DNA from: Marinobacter denitrificans
Lineage (GTDB): Bacteria; Pseudomonadota; Gammaproteobacteria; Pseudomonadales; Oleiphilaceae
Reading direction: 5' to 3'
Assembly (NCBI RefSeq): GCF_008795955.1
Contig: NZ_VMHN01000005.1
Location: 174,812 to 238,811 of the forward strand
Length of the DNA stretch: 64,000 bases
Shown: positions 37,266-46,069 of the stretch, piece by piece
Layout of the letters: each line of letters begins with the position of its first letter
Numbering within the stretch: the stretch's first letter is position 1
Translations under genes and position numbers: made by a program
The notes under the pieces: model-generated
What the model saw: the letters and a program-made list of their open reading frames with translations, nothing else
Told to the model about the DNA's origin: nothing
Database searches by the model: none

Positions 37266-38309
37266 ATGATTAAAATAAGAGGAAGAAAGTTCCTAATCAA
37301 TGCTGTGGGCTGTGCGCTGGTGACATTGTCAATGACAGCGAGCCTCGCAAGTGCAGAAAACCGTCCAGAAATTGGTGATTCGCCGGTTAACGTTACCATT
37401 GCAGGCTATTCCTCCGGTGGCCAGGTGGCCGTTTTTGGCGAGGGTGTTGTTGACGCCGTGCGCCGGACTTATCAGGGCTCTAGCATCATATATGAGCCAG
37501 GAAATCCAGCGGGAGCGCTGGAATACCTGAAAAGCGGGAGACGTCCTTTCGCTCTGGTAAGTACCGTAGAGCCGAAAATGGCGTACGCAGGTCGTGCGCC
37601 GTTCCGGGAAAAATACCCGCCAGGCACAGTAAAGGGTGTTCTTAATGGTTCTCCCGGTGTATTTGATTTGATGGTGTACGCGCGTGCTGATTTTCTGGAT
37701 GAGCATGGCGTTACGAGTTTTCGTGATCTTATCGAGAAAAAAGTTCCGATGAGGGTGTCCATTAATCAGCCTGGCAATCTTTGGGCCCGGGAACATGTTC
37801 GTGCGCTATTCTCCTATTTTGGAAAGACCATGGAGGATGTTGAGGAATGGGGCGGTGAGCTGGTTCCACAGCCAACGGGTGCGTCGCATGACCTGATGCG
37901 TGACGGCCGTCTTGACGTAATTATTACGGGGGGTGCGACGCCGTCGGGTAGGGTTGTTGAGCTGGGAAGTGTCATGGATCTCGCTTTTGTCCAGCTTTCT
38001 GACGAATTGGTCCAGCATGTCGCGGATGAGCTGGGTGCCAGTGTTGGTTCCATCCCGGCTGGCTCCTATGAATTTGTCAATGAGGAACTGGTAACGGTTG
38101 TGAGTAGCTTTATGATTGCTGCCGGTCCGGCGGCGACTTATGAGGATGCGTATAAGCTGGCCAAATCCATGTACGAACAGATGGAACATTACCGTTCCTC
38201 TCACAGAGCACTGCAAAAGGCGTCTCGTGAACAGCTGCCAAATGTCAGCTATCTCGAACTGCACCCTGGTGCGAAGGCGTTCTATCAGGAAGTAGGACTA
38301 ATCGACTGA
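37266..38309 (+). CDS. TAXI-family TRAP solute receptor
   Basis: 347 residues with a signal peptide ending near LASAENRPE. The mature part has the TAXI pattern: NVTIAGYSSGGQVAVFGEGV, then YEPGNPAGALEYLKSGRRPF and a central domain DVIITGGATPSGRVVELGSV. It binds a solute, probably an aromatic carboxylate, for the fused TRAP permease at 39927. In such systems receptor and 4TM/12TM fused permease are partners. A porin gene lies between. A hairpin after its stop suggests it ends one transcript. Confidence 0.82.
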   Translation: MIKIRGRKFLINAVGCALVTLSMTASLASAENRPEIGDSPVNVTIAGYSSGGQVAVFGEGVVDAVRRTYQGSSIIYEPGNPAGALEYLKSGRRPFALVSTVEPKMAYAGRAPFREKYPPGTVKGVLNGSPGVFDLMVYARADFLDEHGVTSFRDLIEKKVPMRVSINQPGNLWAREHVRALFSYFGKTMEDVEEWGGELVPQPTGASHDLMRDGRLDVIITGGATPSGRVVELGSVMDLAFVQLSDELVQHVADELGASVGSIPAGSYEFVNEELVTVVSSFMIAAGPAATYEDAYKLAKSMYEQMEHYRSSHRALQKASREQLPNVSYLELHPGAKAFYQEVGLID

Positions 38310-38328
38310 TGGGATAGCTTTATCCCTG

Positions 38329-38361
38329 AGCGAAGCCCCCTCAGGATGAAGGGGGTTCGCT
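38329..38361 (+). terminator. Hairpin after the TAXI receptor gene
   Basis: A GCGAAGCCCCCT arm (38330-38341) pairs with AAGGGGGTTCGC (38349-38360) with one bulged G, 20 bp after the stop. It is GC-rich at the loop side. No T-tract follows, so termination may be partial. It separates the receptor from the porin, which has its own promoter. Confidence 0.55.
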
Positions 38362-38383
38362 GAAATGAAAATGCTAAAAATTT

Positions 38384-38437
38384 TTGCAAGTTTGAGTATA
38401 AGAGATATAGTTTCAATAAATGAGATAAATTCTTATC
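38384..38437 (+). promoter_or_regulatory. Porin promoter with operator-like site
   Basis: TTGCAA (38384-38389), 16-bp spacer, TATAGT (38406-38411). Nine bases after the -10 lies TGAGATAAATTCTTA (38421-38435), the same 15-mer pattern and the same distance as at 28953. A GATAA/TTATC inverted repeat (38424-38428 and 38433-38437) overlaps it. The site would cover the transcription start. Confidence 0.55.
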
Positions 38438-38468
38438 CGATTACAACAAGAGCAGAAAGGGGAAAAGC

Positions 38469-39806
38469 ATGATGAACAAAAACAAATCCAATCAGTTTCT
38501 GGATAGAAAAAGTCTGCTGGCGATCACAAGTGCTGTCGTGTTCGGTATGGGGTCTCAAGCGGTCGTTGCTCAAAGTATGAGTGACCGTGTGGACATGCTC
38601 GAGAAAGAGCTGGAAGCCATTAAAGCTGAGCAAGAAAAGTCCAATGTTGTCACCGAATACAAAGGCAACCGTCTGGGATTCACAAGTGAAGATGGTGAAT
38701 TTTCGTTCAACCTAAACGGGCGTTTGCTAACAGATATTGCTTGGGCTGATACAGATGATAATAGCCGCGAGCTTGGTCAGGAGTCGTTCTTCCGTGCCGC
38801 GCGCCTGGCAGCATCAGGAACGCTTTATCGGGATTGGCAATACAAATTTCAATACGACTTTAATGATAGCGGTGCAAGCGGCATCAAGGATGCGTATTTG
38901 CAATACCATGGTTTTAAGCCGGCAGGTAATGATTTTGTACTATCGATCGGTAACCAGTTTCAGCCATTCGGTTTAGAAGGTCTGCAAAGTTCGAAATACA
39001 CAGCGATGATGGAGCTGTCCGGTCCTGCTCAGGTGCTTGGCGCAGGTGCCAGAAGACTCGGTATTCGTGGTGATTTAGTCGGTGATAGTTGGGGTTGGGC
39101 TTTGGGTGTTGCTCAGCAGGTGCCCGGTACTCCCTCTCCACAGGACGATGATGATGAGCTGGATTTCTCTACTAAATTTTGGTTTGACCCGGTACTTGAA
39201 AAAGGAAGGTTGGTTCATCTTGGCGCTTCTTTGAGGCAGCACAAAACAAGCAGTGCCAGCAATGGCTTTAGAGTCCGGGCTCGTCCAGAGACTCGCGTAG
39301 ATGGTTTCCGGGCCGTGGATACTGGATCGATTGGAAATACGAATGGCTTTGTTGCAGCTAATGTGGAAGCTGCCTTCACTCAGGGGCCACTCAATCTTAA
39401 TGCGGAATATTATTGGGCTGAGTACGACGAACTCGAAAACGCAGGGGCAAGCACTGGTGAGGAGCCATCGTTCACTGGTGCCACGGTTACGGGTCTCTAT
39501 TATCTGACTGGTGAGTCTCGCCCCTATTCACACAAAGGAGGTGTATACGGGCCTGCACGCCCGAATAATCCCCTGAGCAGAGGTGGTAGTGGAGCATGGG
39601 CCATCAGTGCTCGGTTCAGCACGCTTGATTTGACCGATAGTGGTATCGACGGAGGCGAGATGGACGTTGCCTCCCTCGGGCTTAACTGGTTCCCCGAGCG
39701 GCGTATGCGCTTCACCTTGGAAGGCGGGGTGGCATCCGTGGATGGCGGTCCGAACGATGGCTCAGACCCGACCTATGTCCAGGCTCGAACCCAGTTCGAA
39801 TGGTAA
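38469..39806 (+). CDS. Outer-membrane porin (OprP/OprO-like)
   Basis: 445 residues with a signal peptide (SLLAITSAVVFGMGSQAVVA). A short coiled coil follows (VDMLEKELEAIKAEQEKS), as in Gram-negative trimeric porins of the phosphate-selective O/P family. The body is a beta barrel (GNRLGFTSEDGEFSFNLNGR, FRAARLAASGTLYRDWQYKF) with a terminal YVQARTQFEW. Such porins in catabolic clusters admit aromatic acids or anions. The adjacent ATG at 38472 is an equal start candidate. It lies between the TAXI receptor and its permease, so it is likely the entry pore for the same substrate. Confidence 0.85.
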   Translation: MMNKNKSNQFLDRKSLLAITSAVVFGMGSQAVVAQSMSDRVDMLEKELEAIKAEQEKSNVVTEYKGNRLGFTSEDGEFSFNLNGRLLTDIAWADTDDNSRELGQESFFRAARLAASGTLYRDWQYKFQYDFNDSGASGIKDAYLQYHGFKPAGNDFVLSIGNQFQPFGLEGLQSSKYTAMMELSGPAQVLGAGARRLGIRGDLVGDSWGWALGVAQQVPGTPSPQDDDDELDFSTKFWFDPVLEKGRLVHLGASLRQHKTSSASNGFRVRARPETRVDGFRAVDTGSIGNTNGFVAANVEAAFTQGPLNLNAEYYWAEYDELENAGASTGEEPSFTGATVTGLYYLTGESRPYSHKGGVYGPARPNNPLSRGGSGAWAISARFSTLDLTDSGIDGGEMDVASLGLNWFPERRMRFTLEGGVASVDGGPNDGSDPTYVQARTQFEW

Positions 39807-39837
39807 TAAATTAAGGAAGTCTAAAAAAAGTAATTCC

Positions 39838-39875
39838 TTCTGAGCCGGCGCCGCAGCATGAGTGCCGGCTCAGAA
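39838..39875 (+). terminator. Strong intergenic hairpin between porin and TRAP permease
   Basis: A perfect 12-bp stem TTCTGAGCCGGC (39838-39849) / GCCGGCTCAGAA (39864-39875) with a 14-nt loop lies 32 bp after the porin stop. No T-tract follows. The upstream in-frame ATG of the permease (39858) falls in the loop, which argues against its use. It probably trims or attenuates the transcript so that porin is made in excess over permease. Confidence 0.6.
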
Positions 39876-39926
39876 GTAATCGGTTCTGTAGACGTTGGTG
39901 CTGAGTCTATTTTTACGAGATTTTTT

Positions 39927-41876
39927 ATGAACTTATTAAAAAGAACCATTTGGCTCGCGTTTTCTATGGGTAACAAGGTGCCCATGGAAGGGGGGCGGTA
40001 CGCGTTTGTTGCACTATTGGCGGTCCCGCTGACAGTGTTCGAAATCTGGTACGCCGTTGCAGGCAATTTCGGGCGCCTGGAGCTGGCGATACTTTTTGTC
40101 GTGCCGATGTACACCATTTCTTTTCTTTCGATCAGCCACGCGCCTGATTCTTACCGCACGACTTGGGTCGACTATCTTCTGGCGCTTGTAAGCCTTGTTG
40201 CGGGCGTTTATCTAATCCTACAGATGGGGCGTTATCAGGACTGGATTGCAGGGCTGGATGTCTACAATACCGGGGATCTGGTGGTCGCTGGTATTTATTC
40301 ATTGCTGACGCTTGAATTGTTAAGGCGTTGTGTGGGGCCTGGTATTTCGGTCGTTGTATGGCTGGTCATCCTGTACAGTTTGTTCGGTGGTCATCTATCT
40401 GGTTTTTTTGGCCACCGCGGCCTGGATCTGAGCTATATGCTCGAAAGCCTGATGGTTACGCCGCATGACGGGGGGTTGTTCTCCGCGCCTATTCAGGTGG
40501 CTGCTGTTTACGCGTTCCTGTTTATTACATTTGGCAAGTTTCTGGAGAAAAGTGGTGGCGGCGACTTTTTCTTCAATGTGGCGGCAGTGCTTGCTGGCCG
40601 TCGTACCGGCGGCTCCGCCAAGATTGCAGTAACTTCCAGTGGACTGTTCGGCATGATATCCGGCAGTCCGGCCTCGGATGTTATGACGACCGGGTCGATC
40701 ACCATTCCCATGATGAAACGTGTGGGTTATTCCCCTCGCTATGCAGCGGCTGTTGAAGCCGTAGCTTCAACAGGCGGCAGTCTTTTGCCACCGGTTATGG
40801 GGGCTGTCGTTTTCTTGATGGTTGAGTTTACCGGCATTTCTTACACAAGCATCATCGGTTCGATACTTGTGTGCTCTATTCTTTACTATGTGGGAATCTA
40901 CGTTCAGGTGCATTGCTATTCGGCCAGGCATAATGTGGGCCATATCGATGCCGTTGATATCCCCACCTGGCTCCACACGTTCCGCACTGGTTGGATTTTC
41001 ATCGTACCGATGGGGTTGCTGGTGTACGTGCTCATGAGTGGCAGAACGCCAGCGCTTGCGGCAACTTGCGGATTGGTTGCTGTTATCGTCGTCAGCTGGT
41101 TTGTTGGTGGCAAGGCGATAACGCCCAGAAAATTTGTTCAGGGTTGTGTTGAAATCTGTACGGCAATAGCACCACTGATCGCAGCGGTCGCCGGCGCCGG
41201 AATCCTTCTTATAGGCCTCAACGTTACCGGGCTGGCATCGAAACTGTCGGCGTTGATCTTCAGTGTTGCCGAGGCAAACCTGTTGCTTGCGTTGTTGCTG
41301 GCAACGATTGTCACAATCATCTCGGGCATGGGGATGCCGGTTGTAGCTGTCTATTCACTGGTGGCGGTAATGGTGGCGCCGGCGCTTGTCGACGCAGGTC
41401 TGACTTTGCTACAGGCCCACCTGTTTCTGATATTTTATGGAGTGGCATCCTATATCACTCCGCCAGTTGCAGTAGCGGCTTACGTCGCAAGCAGCATTGC
41501 GGACGAGCGACCGATGGCGGTTTCCATGACGGCCGCCAAGGTGGGTCTGGTTGCGTTTACACTTCCTTACGCGTTTGTTTACAACCCCGGAATTCTGATG
41601 ATCGGACCGCTGGAGACCATCGTGTTCGACGTAATCAAGGTTACCCTTGGAGTTTTGGTGATGTCTACGGCGGTTGAGGGCTGGTACCACGGCGAACTCA
41701 ACCGGTATGCCAGAACGGCGCTCATAGTTTGCGGGCTTGTTGCGTTCTCCGTGTGGGACGTTGCGGGAGTTATTGGGTTGTTGTTGGCGATATTCTATCT
41801 GCTATTCAAACGCTTTGGGTCTAACGGTTCGACGCGCATTGTGTCCACTAAACCGCAGGCCGGTTTTGATAAATAA
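39927..41876 (+). CDS. TRAP transporter fused permease (4TM/12TM)
   Basis: 649 residues from the ATG at 39927, preceded by ACGAGA; an in-frame ATG at 39858 sits inside a hairpin. The small-subunit-like part (about residues 20-180) precedes the large-subunit part, which begins FSAPIQVAAVYAFLFITFGK. Conserved TRAP motifs are GSAKIAVTSSGLFGMISGSP and GSLLPPVMGAVVFLMVEFTG, and GMGMPVVAVYSLVAVMVAPA in the second half. It is a sodium- or proton-driven secondary importer that works with a TAXI receptor. The receptor is the gene at 37266. The cargo is presumably the aromatic acid degraded by the island. Confidence 0.88.
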   Translation: MNLLKRTIWLAFSMGNKVPMEGGRYAFVALLAVPLTVFEIWYAVAGNFGRLELAILFVVPMYTISFLSISHAPDSYRTTWVDYLLALVSLVAGVYLILQMGRYQDWIAGLDVYNTGDLVVAGIYSLLTLELLRRCVGPGISVVVWLVILYSLFGGHLSGFFGHRGLDLSYMLESLMVTPHDGGLFSAPIQVAAVYAFLFITFGKFLEKSGGGDFFFNVAAVLAGRRTGGSAKIAVTSSGLFGMISGSPASDVMTTGSITIPMMKRVGYSPRYAAAVEAVASTGGSLLPPVMGAVVFLMVEFTGISYTSIIGSILVCSILYYVGIYVQVHCYSARHNVGHIDAVDIPTWLHTFRTGWIFIVPMGLLVYVLMSGRTPALAATCGLVAVIVVSWFVGGKAITPRKFVQGCVEICTAIAPLIAAVAGAGILLIGLNVTGLASKLSALIFSVAEANLLLALLLATIVTIISGMGMPVVAVYSLVAVMVAPALVDAGLTLLQAHLFLIFYGVASYITPPVAVAAYVASSIADERPMAVSMTAAKVGLVAFTLPYAFVYNPGILMIGPLETIVFDVIKVTLGVLVMSTAVEGWYHGELNRYARTALIVCGLVAFSVWDVAGVIGLLLAIFYLLFKRFGSNGSTRIVSTKPQAGFDK

Positions 41877-41916
41877 TTCGTCGTTTATTGACGGTTGATT
41901 GAGGGGAGCAATAGTT

Positions 41917-42774
41917 ATGATTCACTTACACGATATTTCCTACCTTCGTCTGGGTTGCCAAAACCTGAGTGAAATGGTTGAGTTCGCAACCGATATCCTT
42001 GGCCTGGAGCTTCGCCATAAAACGGATACTCATGCCTACTTGCGAGGTGATAGCAGCGCGTACAATATTTGTTACATTGAAGGTGATGCTGACTATGACG
42101 CCTGTGCCTTTGAAGTAAGGGAGCTCTCTGAACTTGATAAAGCAGAGAAAGAACTGGCCGCGGAAGGTATAACTGCAAAACGCGCAACCGATGAAGAGTG
42201 TGAGGAGCGCCAGGTAAACTCGGCGCTGTTCTTTGCGGATCCCAACGGCAACCGCGTTGAATTGGTGTATCGACCCTACCAGACAGGTGTTCGTTATTTT
42301 CCTGGCCGCGATGCCGGCATCACTGAGTTTGGTCACTTCGGCTTGCACACTGGTGACAGCGAGCGGGATATTCGGTTCTGGACGGAAGTGATGAGTGCCA
42401 GGGTCAGCGACAAGATCGGCGAGGGTGCTCTGCTACGCATTGACCCGGTCCATCATAAGATCGCGCTTTTTGCCTCTGAACATACCGGGGTACAACACGT
42501 TAACTTCCAGGTCGCAAGCATCGATGATGTCATGCGTTCCTGGTACTTTCTCCAGGAAAAAAACGTCCCCATCGTATTCGGCCCTGGGCGTCATCCGACA
42601 TCGACTGCGATGTTCATCTACTTCCTGGGGCCCGATAAGCGCGTCTATGAGTACTCGTCCGGTGTAAAACGTATTACGGATGAGGAAAATCATACACCCC
42701 GTCAGTTTGAGATGGCACCGACCTCTTTTTGCATGTGGGGTGCAAAGCCCAATGTCGATGAATTCAGTGAATGA
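41917..42774 (+). CDS. Extradiol ring-cleavage dioxygenase (VOC type)
   Basis: 285 residues from the ATG at 41917 behind GGGGAG. Two vicinal-oxygen-chelate modules are present. The iron ligands are recognisable in the second: His in EFGHFGLHTGDSERDI, His in HTGVQHVNFQVASIDD and Glu in RVYEYSSGVKRI. The first module has lost such ligands, as usual for type I extradiol enzymes. It cuts the ring of a catechol next to the hydroxyls. It resembles the 2,3-dihydroxybiphenyl / 2,3-dihydroxy-p-cumate dioxygenase type more than XylE. It is the only ring-cleavage gene in the window. It precedes the dehydrogenase by 56 bp. Confidence 0.88.
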   Translation: MIHLHDISYLRLGCQNLSEMVEFATDILGLELRHKTDTHAYLRGDSSAYNICYIEGDADYDACAFEVRELSELDKAEKELAAEGITAKRATDEECEERQVNSALFFADPNGNRVELVYRPYQTGVRYFPGRDAGITEFGHFGLHTGDSERDIRFWTEVMSARVSDKIGEGALLRIDPVHHKIALFASEHTGVQHVNFQVASIDDVMRSWYFLQEKNVPIVFGPGRHPTSTAMFIYFLGPDKRVYEYSSGVKRITDEENHTPRQFEMAPTSFCMWGAKPNVDEFSE

Positions 42775-42830
42775 GAGCCGACCATACGATAAAGGCCGAC
42801 TTTTATCGAATCATGTTTTTGGAGATTTGA

Positions 42831-43637
42831 ATGACGAATTATCAATGTAAGCGGTTTTCCGGACAGGTAGCATTAATAACGGGCGCGGGACAAGGTATTG
42901 GTCTTGCGACTGCATGGCGTCTCGGTTACGAAGGTGCCAGGGTGGTTCTGGCTGACAAGGCTGAAAAACCGATCACCGATGCTGCCCAAAAAATGAAAGC
43001 AGAAGGTATTGAGGCAGTGATCGCGGTTGCCGACCTGTCAACTCTGGCCGGCGCCGAACTGGCAATGAAAACCGGTGTTGACGCGTTTGGCCAATTAGAC
43101 GTTCTGGTCAATAACGTGGGCGGTACGATCTGGAAGAAGCCGTTCTGGCATTACGCGGAGGAAGAGATCCGGGCGGAAGTGGACCGCTCTTTCTGGCCGC
43201 CGATGTGGTGTTGCCGTGCTGTTATTCCTCATATGCAGGAAAATGGCGGTGCCATTGTTAACGTTGGTTCAAATGCGACCATGGGGATTTTCCGGATTCC
43301 CTATTCGGCGTCAAAAGGTGGTGTGGTTGGATTGACAACATCACTTGCTATTGAGTTAGCGGACTTCAATATAAGGGTCAACTGTGTTGCACCCGGTAAT
43401 ACCGCGGTTAAAGAAAGGCCAACTCCGAGGCTTGATCGCGAACTGACAGAGCAGGAAAAAGCCTGGAATCAACAGTTTTATGACTACGTTAGCCGCGAGG
43501 GGCTCTTTAAGCGTTCCGCTTCGGTGGATGAACAGGCCGCGGCAATTGCGTTTTTGGCCTCTCCAGACGCTTCCTACATCACCGGTGAAATTATAGATAC
43601 CGGGAAACGAGGCATGAGAATTTCGGAGGTAAGCTGA
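42831..43637 (+). CDS. cis-Dihydrodiol carboxylate dehydrogenase (BenD-like SDR)
   Basis: 268 residues, classical SDR. Cofactor motif ALITGAGQGIGLATAWRLGY, NNVGGTIWKKPFWHYAEEEI, catalytic Ser in NVGSNATMGI and Tyr-x3-Lys in IPYSASKGG. The VGGTIW and WCCRAVIPHM segments are typical of BenD/XylL, which oxidise 1-carboxy-cis-diols with loss of CO2, and of CmtB, which oxidises a ring diol without it. The substrate is the product of the Rieske dioxygenase. Which of the two chemistries applies is the key open question about this pathway, because a separate decarboxylase gene lies at 45011. Confidence 0.88.
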   Translation: MTNYQCKRFSGQVALITGAGQGIGLATAWRLGYEGARVVLADKAEKPITDAAQKMKAEGIEAVIAVADLSTLAGAELAMKTGVDAFGQLDVLVNNVGGTIWKKPFWHYAEEEIRAEVDRSFWPPMWCCRAVIPHMQENGGAIVNVGSNATMGIFRIPYSASKGGVVGLTTSLAIELADFNIRVNCVAPGNTAVKERPTPRLDRELTEQEKAWNQQFYDYVSREGLFKRSASVDEQAAAIAFLASPDASYITGEIIDTGKRGMRISEVS

Positions 43638-43725
43638 AGATGGAGTTTGAATCTCAGCGAATTCTCGCGTCAAGGAGGGTGTGTAAGGCACTGCCGGGAA
43701 TAGACTCATCCCGGGTACGCAGGTC

Positions 43726-44622
43726 ATGAGCAGTGAATTGATTGCAGTTACGCTGGCTTTGACTTCCGCATTGATGTTTGCTTTTACCTTTACCCTTGTC
43801 AGGGTTGGGGTAAAGACGGCTTCCAGCGAAACTGCTCTATGGGTTACGTTGGCCATCAATGTGGTCTTTCTCTGGGGCTGGAGTCTCGTTGGTTATGGCT
43901 GGCAGTTTGGTGACTGGTGGCAATGGCGATACTTTTTCATCGCGGGTATATTCGCCCCTCTCTTGGGGCGTCTTTTCCAGTTTCTGGGGATGGCGAAGCT
44001 AGGCTCTAACATCACAACACCACTGACATTGACCCACCCGGTGGTTACGTTGGTGCTTGCCATGGCGTTTCTTGGGGAGACGCTGACGCTTCTCGGGTTG
44101 TTTGGTGCGTTGCTCGTTATCATTGGGAGTGTGTTTGTTGGGTCTCAGGGAGGAAAAAACCAAACAGCCAGCTTGAAGGCGGTTCCGAAATCCTATCTTC
44201 TTCTGCCAATGGTGGCTTCTTTGTCTTACGGGATCTCGATGGTATTTCGTAAGATCGGAATCGATATAGGAACGGATGCTGTTACCGCGGCAGCGGTAAC
44301 GACAACGTCTTCATGGTTGTTTGCTAGCATTTACACGGGGGGCAGCAGTGGATTCAGGAAAATTCGTTGCACTACGAATGAGTTCGGGTTCTTTCTTCTG
44401 GCGGGAATCTTTTCTTCACTTGGCCCGGTTCTTCTCTATTTTTCACTGCAGTATGCGGATCTTGTGATTGTAGCGCCTCTTGCATCGACAACACCGTTGT
44501 TTGTGTTGTTGATGTCCTACCTTTTTCTCCGTGCAGATGAAATTTTTACAACAAAGGTGGTCATGGGAACCATTGCCACAGTTTTGGGCGTTATGATGGT
44601 TACCATGTACGGAATAGCTTGA
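43726..44622 (+). CDS. EamA/DMT-family membrane transporter
   Basis: 298 residues, ten predicted helices in two EamA repeats (first from LIAVTLALTSALMFAFTFTL, second from SYLLLPMVASLSYGISMVFR). Typical repeat-end motifs are present: TPLTLTHPVVTLVLAMAFLG with ETLT, and APLASTTPLFVLLMSYLFLR. These exporters or importers carry small metabolites, so it may export an intermediate or take up a relative of the substrate. It is embedded between the dehydrogenase and ferredoxin genes. About 88 bp precede it, with only a weak ribosome site. Confidence 0.82.
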   Translation: MSSELIAVTLALTSALMFAFTFTLVRVGVKTASSETALWVTLAINVVFLWGWSLVGYGWQFGDWWQWRYFFIAGIFAPLLGRLFQFLGMAKLGSNITTPLTLTHPVVTLVLAMAFLGETLTLLGLFGALLVIIGSVFVGSQGGKNQTASLKAVPKSYLLLPMVASLSYGISMVFRKIGIDIGTDAVTAAAVTTTSSWLFASIYTGGSSGFRKIRCTTNEFGFFLLAGIFSSLGPVLLYFSLQYADLVIVAPLASTTPLFVLLMSYLFLRADEIFTTKVVMGTIATVLGVMMVTMYGIA

Positions 44623-44639
44623 ATCAATGAGGAGTAAAC

Positions 44640-44990
44640 ATGAATGATGCAAACGACAGAAAACATTTCTATGTGTGTAAGGAAGACGACCTAGCGGATA
44701 ATGAAATGGTGAGGATTGACCCGCCCGATCAACCTCCTGTTGTCGTTTACAGAGTTGGGGGCAATTTTTTTGCCACAGATAACACCTGTACGCATGGAGA
44801 GGCCAGCCTAGCGGAGGGCGAGGTGGACGATGATTTTATCATAGAATGTCCTTTCCACGGTGGCACCTTTGATATTCGGACAGGTGAGGCTGTTGATTTT
44901 CCGTGCGTGCTACCCCTTAAGTCCTATCCCGTCACAGTTGAGGGTGGGTGTGTCTATGTAAATCTTGATGAGGGTAAAGCCCCGGCGTAA
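44640..44990 (+). CDS. Rieske-type ferredoxin
   Basis: 116 residues with a GAGGAG site. The Rieske motif is CTHGEASLAEGEVDD, then CPFHGGTFDIRTGEA, giving the CxH and CxxH cluster ligands. It is a small soluble protein of the BphA3/NdoA type. It should pass electrons from the reductase at 46070 to the terminal dioxygenase at 35244. With alpha, beta, ferredoxin and reductase all present, the dioxygenase is a complete multi-component system although spread over 12 kb. Confidence 0.92.
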   Translation: MNDANDRKHFYVCKEDDLADNEMVRIDPPDQPPVVVYRVGGNFFATDNTCTHGEASLAEGEVDDDFIIECPFHGGTFDIRTGEAVDFPCVLPLKSYPVTVEGGCVYVNLDEGKAPA

Positions 44991-45010
44991 GGCCTTGGGC
45001 GGAGAGCGTT

Positions 45011-46003
45011 ATGATTGATTCACATACTCATGTGGTGCCTGATAATTTCCCACCTTACCCTGGCAATGATGCCCACAATGCATGGCCTTGCATGCATTGT
45101 GGGCACGGTAACCATAAAACCGTCATGATCAGAGGGAAAGCATTCCGAGAAGTGAACGATACATCCTGGAGTGCCACCTCAAGATTACGGGAAATGGACG
45201 AAGAGGGCGTTGATCGGCAGGTCTTGTCACCGATGCCTGAGTTGTTGTCCTACTGGTTCAATACACAGGACGCACTTGCATTTGGCCGCCATATTAACGG
45301 CACGATTGCCAGCCTGGTGGCGGAGGTTCCAGATCGATTCTTCGGATTGGGCATGGTGCCTCTACAGGATCCGGATGTTGCGGCAAAGGAAGTCAGAGTT
45401 CTTAAAAATGAGTTCGGCTTGCTGGGTGTGGAAGTGGGAAGCAACATCAATGGCGTGGCCATGGGCGACCGTCGCTTTGACCCATTCTTTGCGGCTTTGG
45501 AAGAAGAAGATATGTGTCTGTTTGTTCATGCACTTCATCCCAATAAGGATCGGTTGTATCCGTTGCCGTTGATGGAGCCTCTCGTTGCATTCCCAAATGA
45601 GAACAGCATAGGTATTGCCTCGTTCCTGGTGAATGGTGTCCTTGAGCGTTTTCCAAAGTTGCGGATTGCCTTCAGCCATGGCGGTGGCGCATTTCCGATG
45701 ACCTTGCCCCGACTTCAGAATGGCTGGGAGGTCAGCGGTGCTCTGCGGGAAGCAATGTCATTGTCACCAATGGAGCAGGCTCGTCGGTTCTGGTACGACA
45801 CTCTCGTCTATGATGAAGACGCAATCTCTTATTTGACGAAAATCTATGGCATCCGGCAGGTAATGATGGGCACGGATTATCCTTTTGTTATCAGGGATAA
45901 ACACCCGGGCAAACGATTTGAGTCCCTGGGGCTCAACGAGCAGGATGTGATGGCCCTGACTGACCACAATTGCTTGCGCTTCCTGGGATTGATGAAGTCT
46001 TAA
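45011..46003 (+). CDS. ACMSD-like amidohydrolase decarboxylase
   Basis: 330 residues, amidohydrolase-2 family. It opens MIDSHTHVVPDNFPPY with the metal-binding HxH at residues 5 and 7. Further ligands are His in DMCLFVHALHP near 174, the His of AFSHGGGAFPMTLPRLQNGW and Asp in VMMGTDYPF near 292. This set matches 2-amino-3-carboxymuconate semialdehyde decarboxylase (ACMSD) and relatives. The CMHCGHGNHK segment near residue 27 is also a feature of that group. It would remove a carboxyl group from the ring-fission product before the Dmp enzymes act. The true substrate may carry 2-hydroxy instead of 2-amino. It is followed by the reductase and nadC. Confidence 0.85.
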   Translation: MIDSHTHVVPDNFPPYPGNDAHNAWPCMHCGHGNHKTVMIRGKAFREVNDTSWSATSRLREMDEEGVDRQVLSPMPELLSYWFNTQDALAFGRHINGTIASLVAEVPDRFFGLGMVPLQDPDVAAKEVRVLKNEFGLLGVEVGSNINGVAMGDRRFDPFFAALEEEDMCLFVHALHPNKDRLYPLPLMEPLVAFPNENSIGIASFLVNGVLERFPKLRIAFSHGGGAFPMTLPRLQNGWEVSGALREAMSLSPMEQARRFWYDTLVYDEDAISYLTKIYGIRQVMMGTDYPFVIRDKHPGKRFESLGLNEQDVMALTDHNCLRFLGLMKS

Positions 46004-46069
46004 GTTCGAGCTGTGATCTTGAGATTGTCGTCGAAAAGAAATCAGATCAATAATATACGAGGGAAAAAT

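Noticed and set aside
39838..39875. 12-bp inverted repeat as transposon ends
   Set aside because: The arms are only 14 nt apart and enclose no gene; a hairpin in RNA is the simpler reading.
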